From Spirodela intermedia (taxonomy: Eukaryota; Streptophyta; Magnoliopsida; Alismatales; Araceae), in contig LR746272.1 of NCBI GenBank assembly GCA_902729315.2, positions 3,382,035 to 3,446,034 on the forward strand: a stretch of 64,000 bases of DNA, written 5' to 3'. Shown here in pieces: positions 61,615 through 64,000 of this stretch. The position numbers were made by a program, and so were the translations under genes. Numbering within the stretch: position 1 is the stretch's first letter; every line of letters starts with the position of its first letter. The notes below the pieces were generated by a model, which had not been told where the DNA came from, did no database searches, and saw only the letters and a program-made list of their open reading frames with translations.

Positions 61615-62533
61615 TTCAACATAACACCACCTCAGACCTTGCCGGAGTTTTGCAGCAATTGAAAAGAACAGCACCGGTATGTGTGTACGTGGAGTTCATA
61701 CAGCTCAAGGGGATATCGTACTTAAAGTGTACATAGATGATCACGGGGGGCGGTGGTACCATTCATCTATTCATCTGTATTTAGCTGATTGACGTTGGAA
61801 GTGAACGACATGTATTCTGTTTTCAATTCGATTGAAAAGAATGGCTAATGAGAAAGTTAAAGAAGTTAAGCGACTCAGTCTGTTTCTGAGTTCGCTAGAT
61901 GGGATGCTCGCATGGATTGTCATCTGTGTGCGATATGGAGAAGCCCAGGTGGGCAGATCTTTCCGAATCCCGTCGTAGGCTCAAGAGGAAATCCTCGCAA
62001 AAATTTTCCGGTCCGGCCCTCGACGAGTACTACGTGGCTACCGCGGAGCGGCCACGTTTTCTGGAGAATTCTGGTCTGTGAAACTCTGGAAGTCACGACG
62101 GGTGGTGGCCCAAGCACACAAGGCCCGTTAAGACCGCCGTCAATGGGAAAGTGCAAGACCGCAGATAGTTCAGCATGCAGATATGGGATATCTCTTTGAA
62201 GAAATCAGTGGTATGCGTGACGCGACGTTCCAGTCTCGGAACGCGCTTGGCATTCATCTGCCCACTATCATCTCCTCTTGCCAGAGGAGACGAGCGTCAA
62301 GCTTCACTGCAGCCTGACATCGGATGGCGGTGGAAATCGCCCGTCGACGCTTGAAGGCACGGCGAGGGTGTTTGTTGACTGATTCATTTGTGGTATATCC
62401 TGCGTTTCTTGTAACGGAGGAGAGCTAGAGAGGAAGCTTACATTTGACGACGACGTTTTCCTCTGACACTTCGGAGTCTTGAGATCTGGGGTATACTGCC
62501 CTGCGTCTAAATCCATCTTTCAGAAGGCTGCGA
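61615..62533. other. Spacer between O-fucosyltransferase and PPR genes
   Basis: The left part is the O-fucosyltransferase 3' UTR; the right part is the PPR 5' flank, GC-richer. Overlapping short frames on both strands show no family. Confidence 0.5.
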
Positions 62534-64000
62534 ATGCTGATGTATCTGCGTAGGTGCACATCCACTTCTGTTCGTTCTGTCGATCACCCTTTTCCCGGAT
62601 CCGTAACGACTCCGACCCACCGCAGCCTCTCCACTTCGGAGATATACAAAGCTAACGTCAAGATCAATAGGCTCGTGCGTGATGGTAAGATCGACGCCGC
62701 CCGTAAACTGTTCGACGAAATGCCTGAAAGAGATGTAGTCTCTTGGAACACGATGATTGCCGCCCATTATCGTAGAAGCGACTTTGACAAGTCGAAAAGG
62801 CTCTTCCAGTTGATGCCCGAGAAGAGCATTGTATCCTGGAATTCTATGATCTCGGCGTCCATCCAGAATGGAGACATAGAAGAGGCCTTCGATTATTTTC
62901 GCAAAATGCCTAAGAGAAATGTTGCTTCCTGGAATGCTATGATCTCTGGGCTTGTTAGGTACGATCGTCTCGATGAAGCGGAGAGACTTTTCAGGGAGAT
63001 GCCCAGAAGGAATGTGATCTCTTACACTGCATTGGTTGATGGGCTTTGTCGTAGTGGGAACATTCAACGTGCCCGCTGCCTTTTTGATAAGATGCAAAAG
63101 AACTCTGTTTCTTGGGCCGTGATGATAAGTGGATATGTACAGAATGACTTGTTTGATGAGGCTAGAAACGTCTTCCACCAAATGCCTGAAAAGAGTGTGG
63201 TTGCAATTACGGCTATGATGACGGGATACTGCAAGGATGGGAGAGTGGATGATGCAAGGAAACTTTTTGAAGACATGCATGGAAAGGATCTTGTTTCCTG
63301 GAATGCTATGATGTCAGGTTCGGAAAAATATCATAAACAGAGAAGCATAGTACACTAATGGGAACTCTTTATCTCAGATTTGGCTTTTGTATTACATACC
63401 GTGATATTTTATTTTCCTGTCATTTCTGTATTTTTCTATTGTTTTCTTGGATGAAAAAAATTACTGATAAATTGGGAAGTAATTGATTCAGTCTGAAGCT
63501 GCTGTGATTCTACGTCGGTAAATTCCAATTCTGTAATACTGTGACGTGTAATTTGTTGGAACAAGATGTTTACGCAAGCCTAATGTCTTATGGGTCAGAT
63601 ATTGAGAGTTCAAAATTTTTGATCTTGTATCCAAAAGCTGTTGGTACCATAGAGGCGTGTCAGCAGCGTAAAAAACTTCAGATAACGTACTAGTACTACC
63701 TACCGCTTGCTGTTCTCACTCATTAAATTTACTTGATATTTATAATAAGAAAGTCTAAAGGACAAACTTTTATGCATTCAACATGCAGGTTATGCAAACA
63801 ATGGGCGTGGTGAAGAAGCTCTTAGACTATATATAAAAATGTTGCAGTTAGGAATGAAACAAGATCACTCAACCCTTCTTATTCTTTTAACAGCATGTTC
63901 TGTTGTTTCATCGATTCAATCTGGAAGGCAAATTCATGCGATTTCAGTAAAAAATGGGTTTGAATCAGACCTTTCAATATGCAACACATGCATAACAATG
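62534..64000 (+). CDS. PLS-type pentatricopeptide repeat protein (N-terminal part, runs off window)
   Basis: Exon 1 is 62534-63317 and exon 2 starts at 63789 and continues past the edge. The Arg/Ser/Thr-rich N-terminus (MLMYLRRCTSTSVRS) looks like an organelle presequence. From about residue 37 come seven 31-residue repeats of the form (V/I)xSWNxMISxxxxxGxxxxAxxLFxxMPxx. After the intron a longer repeat (GYANNGRGEEALRLYIKML) follows, then SGRQIHAISVKNGFESDL, typical of PLS proteins. These bind organelle RNA, often for C-to-U editing; whether E or DYW domains follow is beyond the window. The intron (63318-63788) splits a Gly codon (TCAG/gttcgg...tgcag/GTTAT) and restores the repeat exactly. 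Without splicing the protein stops at 63356. ATG at 62534 is the first in frame. Confidence 0.9.

Noticed and set aside
62507-63280. 257-codon minus frame over the PPR gene
   Set aside because: Antisense shadow of the repeated PPR codons.
1-64000. tRNA, rRNA, CRISPR or organelle-derived insertions
   Set aside because: No tRNA B-box with a foldable cloverleaf, no rRNA core and no regularly spaced direct repeats of CRISPR type were seen by eye. A tRNA scan would be decisive.

Overview
The window is nuclear DNA of a flowering plant, most likely a monocot. The genes have many spliced exons with GT..AG borders and plant-specific families (classical arabinogalactan protein, HD-Zip I, plant O-fucosyltransferase, PLS-type PPR). 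First exons are very GC-rich, and they sit in very AT-rich intergenic DNA full of decayed Ty1/copia relics. I could not fix the species from sequence alone.

Layout: 1-2601 is spacer with an AT microsatellite, then a moderately GC-rich unassigned stretch. A classical arabinogalactan protein gene lies on the minus strand (2602-3090). From about 3.96 to 9.25 kb is an AT-rich transposon graveyard. A ten-exon pinin gene lies on plus (9526-17148); its 3.2 kb last intron carries an antisense, internally deleted Ty3/gypsy copy. An HD-Zip class I gene faces it on minus (18524-19788), with a GC..AG intron inside the leucine zipper. From 20.3 to 26.4 kb is mixed-composition spacer with no gene I can identify. 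From 26.4 to 32.2 kb are overlapping copia relics in both orientations. A MAP-kinase phosphatase 1 gene lies on plus (33256-38263), followed by a 42-bp minisatellite. A minus-strand copia element with two recognisable LTRs and a primer binding site occupies 39.8-42.9 kb. A methyl-CpG-binding-domain (MBD) gene starts at 45490; a 3.5 kb intron holding another copia relic splits its MBD. A ~163-bp satellite array lies at 53.86-54.64 kb. A 12-exon O-fucosyltransferase gene spans 56138-61614. A mitochondrial- or plastid-type PPR gene starts at 62534 and runs off the right edge.

The genes do not form a pathway; this is an ordinary plant gene neighbourhood. They cover cell-wall/glycan biology (AGP, O-fucosyltransferase), RNA processing (pinin, PPR), chromatin and transcription (MBD, HD-Zip) and stress signalling (MKP1). 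I found no convincing previously undescribed system. The best second-look items are the 43-nt inverted copy of MKP1 exon sequence in its own intron, the intron-split MBD, the GC..AG intron of the HD-Zip gene, and the two tandem arrays.
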